DNA of 64,000 nt from Streptomyces leeuwenhoekii. GTDB taxonomy: Bacteria; Actinomycetota; Actinomycetes; Streptomycetales; Streptomycetaceae. The stretch is taken from NCBI RefSeq assembly GCF_001013905.1, contig NZ_LN831790.1:5594001-5658000 (forward strand), written 5' to 3'. Both the position numbers and the translations under genes were made by a program. Below, in pieces: positions 23,220-31,447 of the stretch (positions within the stretch are counted from its first letter, which is position 1; each line of letters begins with the position of its first letter). The notes beneath the pieces are model-generated. The model was not told the DNA's origin and made no database searches. It saw nothing but the letters and a program-made list of their open reading frames with translations.

Positions 23220-23993
23220 ATGGGACGCCTCGTACCAGCCGTGACCAGGGCTCTCGACATTCTCGAACTGTTCCTGGACGGGGACGGCACACTCTCCGCC
23301 CCCGACATCGTGCGCCGGCTCCGGTTGCCGCGCACCACCGTGCACGAGCTGGTCACCACGCTCGCCGCCCGGAAGTACATCGTGCCCGTGCCCGGCCAGC
23401 CCGGACGCTACCGGCTCGGTGTCCGCCCGTACCAGCTCGGCGCCCGCTACGCCGAGCAGCTCGACCTCGCCGCCGAGGGACAGCAGGTCGCCCGGACCGT
23501 CGCCGAGACCTGCGACGAGACCGTGCACGTGGCCATCCTGGAGGACACCGACGTCATCTACATCGCCAAGGTGGACTCCACGCACGCCGTGCGGATGGTC
23601 TCGGCGGCCGGACGCCGGCTGCCCGCCCACTGCACCTCCGTCGGCAAGATGCTGCTGGCCTCCCTCCCCGAGAAGGAACTCGCCGCCCGCATCCCGGACG
23701 ACGCCGAGCTGGCCGGGATGACCCCGAACAGCATCACCGACCCGGTGGCCCTGCGTGAGGCCCTGGCCGAGATCCGCGAGCGCGGCATCGCGGTGGAGAA
23801 CCGCGAGTCCAACCCGGACGTCTCCTGCGTCGCCGCCCCGGTCCGCGACCGCACCGGCCGGGTCGTCGCCGCCCTGTCCATCTCGGTGCCGATGATCCGC
23901 TGGAGCGAGGAGCGCCGCGCCGAGCTGGAGGAACTGGCGGGCAAGGGCGCCGCCGACCTGTCGGAGCGGCTCGGACACCGGAGCGTGGCATGA
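23220..23993 (+). CDS. IclR family transcriptional regulator
   Basis: A 257-residue regulator. The N-terminal winged helix is VTRALDILELFLDGDGTLSA, DIVRRLRLPRTTVHELVTTLAARKYI. The C-terminal effector domain contains ETCDETVHVAILEDTDVIYIAKVDS, RRLPAHCTSVGKMLLA and IAVENRESNPDVSCVAAPVRD. IclR proteins bind as dimers of dimers to tandem boxes, matching the paired sites 40-70 bases upstream. It is coupled by ATGA to an SMP-30 lactonase gene. As the only linked regulator whose own promoter carries the boxes, it is my candidate repressor for the arabinan/galactonate-type regulon. The ligand is probably a sugar acid or lactone (inference). Confidence 0.88.
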   Translation: MGRLVPAVTRALDILELFLDGDGTLSAPDIVRRLRLPRTTVHELVTTLAARKYIVPVPGQPGRYRLGVRPYQLGARYAEQLDLAAEGQQVARTVAETCDETVHVAILEDTDVIYIAKVDSTHAVRMVSAAGRRLPAHCTSVGKMLLASLPEKELAARIPDDAELAGMTPNSITDPVALREALAEIRERGIAVENRESNPDVSCVAAPVRDRTGRVVAALSISVPMIRWSEERRAELEELAGKGAADLSERLGHRSVA

Positions 23994-24832
23994 CGTACGA
24001 GGTGGCGGTACGGGCCGAGGCGGCCCTCGGCGAGGGCCCGACCTGGGACGGCGCGCAGAACCGGCTGATCTGGGTCGACATCCTGGGCTCCCGTGTGCAC
24101 ACCTACGACCCGGCCACCGGCCGCCGGACGGTCCGCACCACCGAGCAGCACGTGGGCGCCGCCAAGCCGCGCACCGGCGGCGGACTGGTCCTCAACCTGC
24201 GCGACGGGGTCGCCCTCCTCGACCCGGACGGCACCTTCCGCTGGCTGCGCCGCGAGCCGGTCCCCGGCCGCCGGGGCAACGACGCCGCCGTCGCCCCCGA
24301 CGGCTCCCTGTGGGCCGGCACCATGCGCTACGACGAGGCGCCCGGCGGCGGCACCCTCACCCGCCTCACCGGCGACGGCACCGCGCGGCCGGTCCTGGAC
24401 GACGTGACGGTGAGCAACGGCACCGGCTGGAGCCCGGACGGGCGGCTGATGTACTACATCGACACGCCGACCGGGCGGATCGACGTCTTCGACCACGAGG
24501 CGGGGCGGGCCGCCGGCCGGCGCCCGTTCGCACGGATCGAGGACGGCGCCGGCTTCCCCGACGGCCTCACCGTCGACGCCGACGGCTGCGTGTGGGTGGC
24601 CCTGTGGGAGGGCGCGGCGGTCCGCCGCTACACCCCGGACGGCAGGCTCGACCGGGTGATCGAGCTGCCCGTGCCCCGGGTGACGGCGTGCGCCTTCGGC
24701 GGCGCGGACCTGACCGACCTGTACATCACCACGGCCCGTACGGGCCTGGCCGCGCCGCACCCGCTCGCCGGATCGCTGTTCGTGGTGCCGGGGGCGGGCC
24801 GGGGTCTGCCGCAGCCCGCGTTCGCCGGCTGA
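23990..24832 (+). CDS. SMP-30/gluconolactonase family lactonase
   Basis: A 280-residue six-bladed propeller enzyme. It opens with AEAALGEGPTWDGAQNRLIWVD (metal ligand Glu) and has GRRGNDAAVAPDGSLWAGTM, VTVSNGTGWSPDGRLMYYIDTPTG (Asn and Asp metal/catalytic ligands) and GFPDGLTVDADGCVWVALW. It should hydrolyse an aldonolactone such as arabino-, galactono- or gluconolactone in the cytoplasm. Overlap with iclR by four bases makes the two co-expressed. In an oxidative sugar pathway it would act between a sugar dehydrogenase and the galactonate-dehydratase-type enzyme at 55.5-56.7 kb. Confidence 0.88.
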   Translation: MTYEVAVRAEAALGEGPTWDGAQNRLIWVDILGSRVHTYDPATGRRTVRTTEQHVGAAKPRTGGGLVLNLRDGVALLDPDGTFRWLRREPVPGRRGNDAAVAPDGSLWAGTMRYDEAPGGGTLTRLTGDGTARPVLDDVTVSNGTGWSPDGRLMYYIDTPTGRIDVFDHEAGRAAGRRPFARIEDGAGFPDGLTVDADGCVWVALWEGAAVRRYTPDGRLDRVIELPVPRVTACAFGGADLTDLYITTARTGLAAPHPLAGSLFVVPGAGRGLPQPAFAG

Positions 24833-24839
24833 GGCCGGT

Positions 24840-26237
24840 TCAGACCCCGGTGCGGTCCAGGGCGCGCAGTGTCCGGCGCTCGCCCGGGGTCAGCGGCGGC
24901 TCGGCGGCCGGGGGCAGCGGGGAGCCGCCGAGGGTGGCCAGCACGGTGTCCGGCCGCAGCAGCCGGACCGGGCTGGTGCGCAGGCTCGTCACGTCCCACA
25001 GGGCGGCGGCCGCGGCGTAGGAGCCGGTGGCCGCCTTCGTCATACGGCGGGTGTACGCGCCGACGACGTGCTCCACGACGCCCGGCCTGCCCCCGCGGGA
25101 GCCCGGGTAGCGGACGTCCTGGCTGACGGCCATGGCCCAGGCCGCGTCGACGGGCCTGGCGGCCCCGCGCTGCACCCGGCGGGCCAGGCCGGGCGCGGCC
25201 GGGCCGGTGCGCGCCAGCTCCCGGGCGAGCGCGCGGGCGCCCAGCGCCGCCACCGACATGCCCTGCCCGTAGGCGGGGTTGAAGGCGGCCAGCGCGTCGC
25301 CGAGGACGACGAACCCCTCCGGCCAGTGCCGGACCCTCTCCAGGTACCGCCGGACGTTGCGGGTGCTGTGGCTGACGTGGACGTCCGTGAGGGGTTCGGC
25401 GCCGGAGATCAGCCGGCCCACGATGGGGTCGGGCAGGTCGAGGGTGTACCGCAGGAAGCCGTCCGGGTCGGCGGGCGGCTCCCCGCCCCGGGTGCCGGCG
25501 AGGCTGACCATCCAGCGGTCGCCCTCGATGGGCAGCACCATGCCGCTGCGGCCGGGCCGTCCGGCGTAGGGGTCGGCCTGCACGATCGTGAGCGGGAACC
25601 GCTCGGCACCGTCCGGCACCCGGTAGACCCGGGTCGCGTTGACCAGACCCGAGTCGACGACCAGCTCACGGACGCCGCGCAGCCCGAGCCCGGCCAGCCA
25701 GGTCACCACCCGCGAGCCGCGCCCGCTGGCGTCGACCACCAGATCCGCGCCGAGCTCCTCCTCCCCGGCGGCGCGGGCGACGCGGACGCCGCCCACCCGC
25801 CCCCGCGTCCCGGCCAGCCCGAGGACCCGGCCCGTGCGGAGCTCCACCCGCGTACGGGAGGTCACCACGTCCCGGACCACCCAGTCCAGCAGCGCGCGGC
25901 TGCAGGTGATCATGCGGGGCCCCTCGTGGCGCCAGCGGCGGAACCAGCCCTCGGGGGACAGGGCCACCATCCCCGAGCTGAGGGACACCTCGTGCGCCCC
26001 CGCCGCGAGCAGGCGCCTGCGCATGCTCACGCCGGGCAACAGGTCCTCCATGGCGGCCAGGCCCCCCGCCATCAGCAGGTGGGCGTGGCGCCCCTGCGGC
26101 AGCCCCCGCCGGTGCTCCGGCCCGTCCGGCAGCTCGTCGCGCTCCAGGACGACCACCTCGTCCACGGCGGTGGACAGTGCCGCCGCGGCCAGCATGCCGG
26201 CCAGGCCGGCACCGATGACGACAGCTCTACGCGACAT
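24840..26237 (-). CDS. FAD-dependent oxidoreductase/monooxygenase
   Basis: A 465-residue flavoprotein of the geranylgeranyl-reductase/PHBH fold. The FAD dinucleotide loop is AVVIGAGLAGMLAAAALS with acidic end VVVLERDELPDG. LVVDASGRGSRVVTWL and GFVVLGDALAAFNPAYGQGMSVAA form the second FAD contact. No membrane segments. The substrate is unknown. It lies 26 bases after the third multi-pass membrane protein gene and has a GAGGAG ribosome site, so it is the last gene of the metallopeptidase/membrane-protein cluster. It may modify the molecule that the cluster senses or moves (inference). Confidence 0.8.
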   Translation of the reverse strand: MSRRAVVIGAGLAGMLAAAALSTAVDEVVVLERDELPDGPEHRRGLPQGRHAHLLMAGGLAAMEDLLPGVSMRRRLLAAGAHEVSLSSGMVALSPEGWFRRWRHEGPRMITCSRALLDWVVRDVVTSRTRVELRTGRVLGLAGTRGRVGGVRVARAAGEEELGADLVVDASGRGSRVVTWLAGLGLRGVRELVVDSGLVNATRVYRVPDGAERFPLTIVQADPYAGRPGRSGMVLPIEGDRWMVSLAGTRGGEPPADPDGFLRYTLDLPDPIVGRLISGAEPLTDVHVSHSTRNVRRYLERVRHWPEGFVVLGDALAAFNPAYGQGMSVAALGARALARELARTGPAAPGLARRVQRGAARPVDAAWAMAVSQDVRYPGSRGGRPGVVEHVVGAYTRRMTKAATGSYAAAAALWDVTSLRTSPVRLLRPDTVLATLGGSPLPPAAEPPLTPGERRTLRALDRTGV

Positions 26238-26263
26238 GGGTCTCCTCGAATCGGGACGGGGCG

Positions 26264-27439
26264 TCAGCCATGAGGGGCCTTCACCGTACCTTCACGTCCG
26301 TTGCCGTCGGTGGTCGCCTCCGCCAACGCCTGTGCCAGCTGGACCAGTTCGCCCGTACCGGACACCTCGGTGGCGTGCAGCCGGTACGTGCTCGGCGGGC
26401 CGGGCGGCTCCTCCTGGGCGGCGGCGCGCCGCGCGGCGTCGGCGAGCATGGCCGCCTCCGCGGCGAGCCGGGCCTGGCGCGCCCCGTGCCCCGCCCGCAG
26501 GGCGGCCTCGCGGGCCCGCTCGCGGACCCGGTCGTCGAAGTAGGGGGCCAGCGCCAGCAGGGCGTCGTGGATGGACACCTCGCGCCACTGGAGCCGCGCC
26601 CCGGGGAGCTGCCACCAGGAGGCCGGCGGCTTGGGCGCGGTCGGCGCGAACCGCAGCAGCGCCCACAGCGGTTCCAGCCTGCGGTAGTCGCCGAGCCCGC
26701 GCCAGTGGGCCAGGGCGGACGGCAGCACGCGCGGCAGGACGAACCCCGCGGAGCAGGTCAGCGCGCCGAGCGAGGCCATCGGCGGCGCGACGGTCGTGGA
26801 CAGGAAGTCCAGGTCGCCGCCCGCCCAGCGGGCCGCGATCGCCGTGTACTTCGTCAACTGGAACCCCAGCACGTCCAGCAGCGCGCCGGTGAGGATCAGC
26901 CGCAGCCCGGTCCGCAGCCATCCGGTCACCTCCCGCCCCCACTTGAGGCACACGGCGCACATCGCCACGGTCGCCGCGCTGTGCCCCAGCAGGTACAGCA
27001 GGATCATCTCCCGCATGCACGGGGTGTTCGCGTAGTAGGTGTCGAGGTCGGTGAGCCGCTCGGTGTCCGCGTCCGCGCACACGAACAGCACGGTCACGGC
27101 GGCGATCAGCGCGCCGTAGGCGGCCACGCAGCGCCACACCGCGCGCCGCACCCGCGCCCGGGGACCGCCCCGCCAGTTGATCAGCAGCACGAGCAGCGAG
27201 CAACTGTAGGCGGAGAGCATGCCGTAGGTCAGGGGCGCGCCGAAGTTGGGGACGCCCGTCATCTCGTTGACGACGGCCAGGGTCAGGGGGGCCGAACAGA
27301 CGAAGACCAGAGAGCCGAGGACGATCGCCGCGCAGGTCGACAGCGTCAGCGGGTCGCGTACGGCGGTGCGCGGCCGGCGGAAGAGCACGGTGCAGGACAG
27401 GCCGAACACGGCGGCCGCCAGGTAGACGACGAGGCTCAT
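26264..27439 (-). CDS. MAB_1171c-like multi-pass membrane protein, paralogue C
   Basis: A 391-residue protein with seven N-terminal membrane segments (to about residue 230) and a ~150-residue cytoplasmic C-terminal tail. It shares the family signatures VNEMTGVPNFGAPLTYGMLS, TDLDTYYANTPCMREMILLY, IAARWAGGDLDFLSTTVAPP and the tail motif WREVSIHDALLALAP with its two neighbours. I assign it to the MAB_1171c putative transporter family (DUF6545) from memory. Transport or receptor activity has not been shown for such proteins as far as I know. It starts 31 bases after paralogue B and has no own metallopeptidase partner. Confidence 0.75.
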   Translation of the reverse strand: MSLVVYLAAAVFGLSCTVLFRRPRTAVRDPLTLSTCAAIVLGSLVFVCSAPLTLAVVNEMTGVPNFGAPLTYGMLSAYSCSLLVLLINWRGGPRARVRRAVWRCVAAYGALIAAVTVLFVCADADTERLTDLDTYYANTPCMREMILLYLLGHSAATVAMCAVCLKWGREVTGWLRTGLRLILTGALLDVLGFQLTKYTAIAARWAGGDLDFLSTTVAPPMASLGALTCSAGFVLPRVLPSALAHWRGLGDYRRLEPLWALLRFAPTAPKPPASWWQLPGARLQWREVSIHDALLALAPYFDDRVRERAREAALRAGHGARQARLAAEAAMLADAARRAAAQEEPPGPPSTYRLHATEVSGTGELVQLAQALAEATTDGNGREGTVKAPHG

Positions 27440-27470
27440 GACCGGCGGCTCCGTCCGGACGGTGCCCCGG

Positions 27471-28652
27471 TCACGCCGCGCCCGTCCGGGTGGTGCCGCC
27501 GTGGGTGCGGGCGGCGGCGACGAGCTCGGAGGTGGCCAGCGCGTCGGCGATGCGCACCAGCGCGGCCGGGTCGGGCACCCGCGCCACCAGACGGCCCTCC
27601 CCGCCGGGCGGCGGCGGGACGTGCTCCCGCCGCGCGGTGTCCCAGGCCGCGGAGGCGATGACCGCCGCCCACGCGGTGGCCTCGGCCCGCTCCGCGTCGC
27701 CCGTCGCCCGCAGCGCGGCCTCCCGGGTCCGGGCGTACAGGGCCCGGTCGAGACAGGCGTCGAGGTAGCCGAGCGCGTTGTGGATGCTGGTCTGGCGCCA
27801 CATCAGCCAGGTGGTGGGGGAGGCCAGGCGCGGCCGCGGCAGGCGCAGCGACCGGCGGCTGAGCAGCTCGTCCAGCTCGCGCTCCAGCGGCGCCAGGCGC
27901 ACATAGGTCCGCCAGGACCGCCGCCACTCCGTCAGCCAGGGCCCCACCAGCGGGATCAGCACGCCGACGACCGTGATCAGGGCGCCCATCCCGGCGGCCG
28001 CCGGGGACATGTTCGTGTCGAGCACCGCCCAGTCGTGCCCCGACCAGCGGGCACCCACGGCGAGGAGCTTGCACACGCTGTACCCGGAGTTGCACAGCGC
28101 GCCGATCGCCATCACCGCCAGCCCCGCGCGCAGCCGGCCGCGCACCCGGCGGGCCCAGCGCAGGGACGAGACGGCGGTGACACTGACGGCGGCGAGGTGC
28201 GCGGCCAGGTACAGGACGATCATCTGGCCGATGAACGGCGTGGTCGCGTAGTAGGTGTCCAGGTCGGTGCGGCGTTCCACGGGGGCCTCGCCCAGCGCGA
28301 AGGTCACCGCGATGCCGACGACGACCAGCGTGTAGGCGGTGATCCAGCGGCGGGCGGTGCGGTGCACGTGCGGCCCGCCCCGCCAGTACACGACGAGCAC
28401 CTGGGAGGCGGCGCCGTACGCGGTGATCGCGGCGTAGGTGAGGGGCGCGGCGAGGTTGGGCACGCCGCTGAGCCGGTTGACGGCGCCGATCGTCGGCGGG
28501 GCGCCGAGGAAGAAGCACAGGCCGGCCAGGGCGAGCACCGCGCAGATGGCGCGCAGATACGGATCGCCGCGGTGGCGCAGCAGGTCCGGCGCCTTGGCCA
28601 CCAGGCACAGCCACAGCACCGCGCAGCTCACGTAGTTGCTCACGCTGCTCAT
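27471..28652 (-). CDS. MAB_1171c-like multi-pass membrane protein, paralogue B
   Basis: A 393-residue protein starting MSSVSNYVSCAVLWLCLVAK. It has about seven membrane segments and a helical cytoplasmic tail. Signatures match the paralogues: VNRLSGVPNLAAPLTYAAIT, TDLDTYYATTPFIGQMIVLY, VGARWSGHDWAVLDTNMSPA and WRQTSIHNALGYLD. The ATG at 28652 overlaps the stop of the preceding metallopeptidase gene as ATGA, so enzyme and membrane protein are translated together, implying that they work as a pair. Confidence 0.78.
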   Translation of the reverse strand: MSSVSNYVSCAVLWLCLVAKAPDLLRHRGDPYLRAICAVLALAGLCFFLGAPPTIGAVNRLSGVPNLAAPLTYAAITAYGAASQVLVVYWRGGPHVHRTARRWITAYTLVVVGIAVTFALGEAPVERRTDLDTYYATTPFIGQMIVLYLAAHLAAVSVTAVSSLRWARRVRGRLRAGLAVMAIGALCNSGYSVCKLLAVGARWSGHDWAVLDTNMSPAAAGMGALITVVGVLIPLVGPWLTEWRRSWRTYVRLAPLERELDELLSRRSLRLPRPRLASPTTWLMWRQTSIHNALGYLDACLDRALYARTREAALRATGDAERAEATAWAAVIASAAWDTARREHVPPPPGGEGRLVARVPDPAALVRIADALATSELVAAARTHGGTTRTGAA

Positions 28653-29176
28653 CGGCGCGTCCCGCGGTAGTTGAGCGCGGCGCCGATGCGCCCGGCGAGG
28701 TCCTGGGCCTCGCCGCCCCGGGCCGCGTACACCGAGTCGCCCGTGGCCTCCAGCCAGGTGCGCAGCCGGCGGCCCATCAGCATGCCGAACCGGTCGGCCT
28801 CCTGCTCCTCGGCAAGGCTGAAGTCGGTGCGGGCCGCGACGGGCCGGGGGGCGTCCCCGGTGTGCGGGCCCGGCGCCGGGTCCTGCTGCCCGCGTCGGTT
28901 CATGTGCCACACCTCATGGCAAAGGATCACGATCTGGTGCCACACGGCGGCCCGCCGGTCGACCACCACGATGTCCTGCGTCTCGCCCTCCAGCCACAGC
29001 CCGCTGGCCGTGTGCGGCGGGAAGGTCTCCCGGCGGACGACGAGCTCACGGCCGCGCCAGGCGGCGACGGAGGCGACCAGTGCCTCGAACAGGACCTCCG
29101 GGTCGGCGGGGACCGGAACCCGGATGGGATCGGTGAGCTGGTCGGCGAGCCGACGCATCTCCCTCCTCGTACGCAC
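28649..29176 (-). CDS. ImmA/IrrE-like zinc metallopeptidase, partner of paralogue B
   Basis: A 175-residue soluble protein. The zinc site is HEVWH at residues 87-91 within WHQIVILCHEVWHM, and a likely third ligand lies in EEQEADRFG (about 123-131), the gluzincin/ImmA-IrrE arrangement. A beta-strand edge SGLWLEGETQDIVVVD precedes it, as in this fold. No DNA-binding domain is present. ImmA/IrrE proteases typically cut a repressor on signal. Here no repressor gene is adjacent, and the enzyme is coupled instead to a multi-pass membrane protein. The GTG at 29176 has GAGGGAG upstream. The C-terminus LNYRG is shared with the second peptidase. Confidence 0.72.
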   Translation of the reverse strand: MRTRREMRRLADQLTDPIRVPVPADPEVLFEALVASVAAWRGRELVVRRETFPPHTASGLWLEGETQDIVVVDRRAAVWHQIVILCHEVWHMNRRGQQDPAPGPHTGDAPRPVAARTDFSLAEEQEADRFGMLMGRRLRTWLEATGDSVYAARGGEAQDLAGRIGAALNYRGTRR

Positions 29177-29258
29177 CGTACTCCCTCTGCTCGCCGGGCC
29201 GTTGTGCGGTCACCCGAGCAATATGCCAAGAGCGGGCGCCTCGGAGCCACCTCCGATG

Positions 29259-30527
29259 TCACTCGGCGGCCGGCACGCCGCCCTGCCGGGCGGCGGCGCG
29301 CAGGCGCACCGCACGGATGGCGTCGGGGTGGCGCAGGGCCCGCGAGACGGCGCCGATCTCCCGGAGCAGCTCCGTGGTGTCGCGGTCGCCCGACCGCTCG
29401 CTGCCGTGCGGCCCGAGCCGGGCGTCGACGGCGTCCAGGATGGCCACCGCGGAGGCGAGCGCCTCGGCTCTCTCCGGGGGGAAGCCGAGCCCGAGGGCGG
29501 CCTCCAGGGACCGGCGGCGCACGTCCTCGTCGATGCCGCGGGCCAGCGGCAGCAGCACGTCCCGGATGAACGTCTCCCGGCGGGTCAGGCGCAGTTCGGG
29601 GCTGGCCCGCAGGACGAAGGGGATCCCCCCGCCGTTGACCGAGCGCATCAGCAGGTACAGCGGCCGCAGTTCGTGGTGGGCGAGCCGGACCCGCCAGCGT
29701 TCGTGGAGGTACTGGCCGGCGTGGGGCAGGATGAAGCCGACCGCGATCAGCACGGCGGACAGGCAGGCCACCGGCGGGGCCACGTCCACGTTGAGCCAGT
29801 CCAGGTCGTGGCCGGTCCAGCGGGCGGCGACGGCGGTCAGCTTGGCGGCGTCGAACAGCAGGTTCATCGCGTAGCCCAGGCCGAGGAACTTCAGGCCCCA
29901 GCGCAGCCAGGCGTCGAGCCCGTCGGCGCGGATCCAGTTCAGGATCAGCCTGGAGGTGATCAGCACCGCCGTGGTGTGCGCGAGCAGGTAGAGCAGAATC
30001 ATCTCGCGCATGAACGGTGTGCAGGCGTAGTACGTGTCCAGGTCCCGCAGCCGTTCGACGGGGGCGTCGGCCAGCGCGAACAGCACCCACAGCGCCACGA
30101 TCACCCCGGAGTAGACGGAGACCACCCAGCAGCGGACACGGCGGGTGGCGGCCGACCGGTCGGACAGTCCGTTGCGCCAGGCGGTGATCAGCAGCAGGCA
30201 CAGGCCGCAGAACGCGGTCAGCAGGGAGTACACCCACGGAGCCGAGATGTTCGGCACGCCCGTGACCCGGTTGACCAGGGCGATGGTCGAGGGCGCGACG
30301 AAGACGAAGACCGCGCAGGCCAGCAGGAGCAGGCCGCCGACCGCGCGCAGCAGCGGATCCTTCCAGAGCCGGATGATGGTGGGCAGTTTGATCGCGAGGG
30401 CGGTGGCCAGGACGGTCGCCGGGATCCACCAGAAGGTGGGGTAGAACTCGCTGAGGAACCCGGCCGGATCCAGCGCCCGCTCCACGGCGGCCGCCACCGG
30501 CCCCGGGGAGCCGTGGAGCCGCGTCAC
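29259..30527 (-). CDS. MAB_1171c-like multi-pass membrane protein, paralogue A
   Basis: A 422-residue protein with seven membrane segments between about residues 30 and 270, then a cytoplasmic tail of ~150 residues. Family signatures are VNRVTGVPNISAPWVYSLLT, RDLDTYYACTPFMREMILLY, VAARWTGHDLDWLNVDVAPP and RRETFIRDVLLPLARGIDED. The start overlaps the upstream metallopeptidase stop (GTGA at 30524-30527). With its partner it forms the first of two peptidase-membrane protein modules. An 82-base gap separates it from the next module and includes a small hairpin and a CATATT -10-like element. Confidence 0.78.
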   Translation of the reverse strand: MTRLHGSPGPVAAAVERALDPAGFLSEFYPTFWWIPATVLATALAIKLPTIIRLWKDPLLRAVGGLLLLACAVFVFVAPSTIALVNRVTGVPNISAPWVYSLLTAFCGLCLLLITAWRNGLSDRSAATRRVRCWVVSVYSGVIVALWVLFALADAPVERLRDLDTYYACTPFMREMILLYLLAHTTAVLITSRLILNWIRADGLDAWLRWGLKFLGLGYAMNLLFDAAKLTAVAARWTGHDLDWLNVDVAPPVACLSAVLIAVGFILPHAGQYLHERWRVRLAHHELRPLYLLMRSVNGGGIPFVLRASPELRLTRRETFIRDVLLPLARGIDEDVRRRSLEAALGLGFPPERAEALASAVAILDAVDARLGPHGSERSGDRDTTELLREIGAVSRALRHPDAIRAVRLRAAARQGGVPAAE

Positions 30528-31168
30528 CGCGCCGCGCCTCCGCGTCCGCGGTAGCCCAGGGAACGCTGGACCGGGTCGAGGCGGGCGTCACCGGCGGGGG
30601 CGGGCGCGAGGCACCGCAGGGCGGTGGCCAGGAGGTGGCCGAAGTCGTCGGCCTCGGCCTCCTCGCACTCCCGGGAGCCGTCGCGGGCCGCCACGGGAGT
30701 GCCGCCCTGCTCCAGCGCGGCGAAGAGGCCGGGGCCCAGTCCGGCGCCCGGCCGGCGGCTCCGGTCGGCCAGGGCCCGCGCCGCCGTGGCGCCGGGTCCG
30801 TGACGGTGTCCGTGCCCGGTGTGCAGATGCCACAACTCATGGCCCAGGATCACCAGTTGCTGCACCGCCTCGGCCCGTTCCTCGACGATGACCAGATCGA
30901 AGTCCTGGAACTCCACCCACAGCCCGGTCACGTCGATCTCGTCCGGGAACCGTTCGAAGCGCAGCACCACCGGCCGTCCGCCGCGGCGTGCGGTCATCTC
31001 CTCGCACACCGCCCGGCACACGGCCCGCACGTCGCCCGGCCGCCGGGGGCTGGAGCGGACGGCGGCGGCGAGCTCGCCGGCCAGCGCGCGCATGGCCGCG
31101 CCGGTGCGGGCGCGCCGGAACGCCGCGACGACCCGGGACGCCCTGCCGCGCGCGCCCGCCCTGTCCAT
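30524..31168 (-). CDS. ImmA/IrrE-like zinc metallopeptidase, partner of paralogue A
   Basis: A 214-residue soluble protein. HELWH at residues 110-114 (QQLVILGHELWHLHTGHG) and ECEEAEADDFGHLLA (about 167-181) provide the zinc and catalytic residues. The preceding strand TGLWVEFQDFDLVIVEERAE matches the paralogue. It has a longer basic N-terminus (RRARTGAAMRALAGELAAAV) than the second peptidase and no HTH motif that I can see. The ATG at 31168 follows AAGGGGGA. It is first in the six-gene cluster, divergent from the arabinose-type ABC importer. Its substrate is unknown; the tail of the coupled membrane protein is one possibility. Confidence 0.72.
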   Translation of the reverse strand: MDRAGARGRASRVVAAFRRARTGAAMRALAGELAAAVRSSPRRPGDVRAVCRAVCEEMTARRGGRPVVLRFERFPDEIDVTGLWVEFQDFDLVIVEERAEAVQQLVILGHELWHLHTGHGHRHGPGATAARALADRSRRPGAGLGPGLFAALEQGGTPVAARDGSRECEEAEADDFGHLLATALRCLAPAPAGDARLDPVQRSLGYRGRGGAAR

Positions 31169-31300
31169 CGGGTCCCCCTTCTCACCGCCGCTCGGCGGCC
31201 GGTCCGAGCGTACGCGCCCAGGACTGCCCACGTCATGCGATCCGATGACCGTTGTTCAACGAAGAACGATCACGACTGTGCGGAAGTCCTGCGCAACCCA

Positions 31301-31329
31301 TTGACGTGCACGCCCTTCGACCTTACGGT
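31301..31329 (+). promoter_or_regulatory. Core promoter of the sugar ABC importer operon
   Basis: TTGACG (31301-31306), 17 bases, TACGGT (31324-31329). This is nearly the same promoter as that of the secreted arabinanase gene at 45546, with operator boxes starting five bases downstream. Confidence 0.65.
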
Positions 31330-31333
31330 CCCG

Positions 31334-31366
31334 TTCGAAGTTACGAGCGCTATTCGACATTTCGAA
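31334..31366 (+). promoter_or_regulatory. Paired TTCGA-N4-TCGAA boxes, ABC importer promoter
   Basis: Box 1 is TTCGA-AGTT-ACGAG (31334-31347). Box 2 is TTCGA-CATT-TCGAA (31353-31366), a perfect 5-bp inverted repeat. Starts are 19 bp apart and both lie over or just after the transcription start. Confidence 0.7.
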
Positions 31367-31447
31367 CGCCGTGGGTGCTTCCGGCGTGTGCAGCGCGTCG
31401 GGCACCCCCCGCGCATCGAGCATCCGTTTCCGACAGATGGGCAGGGC

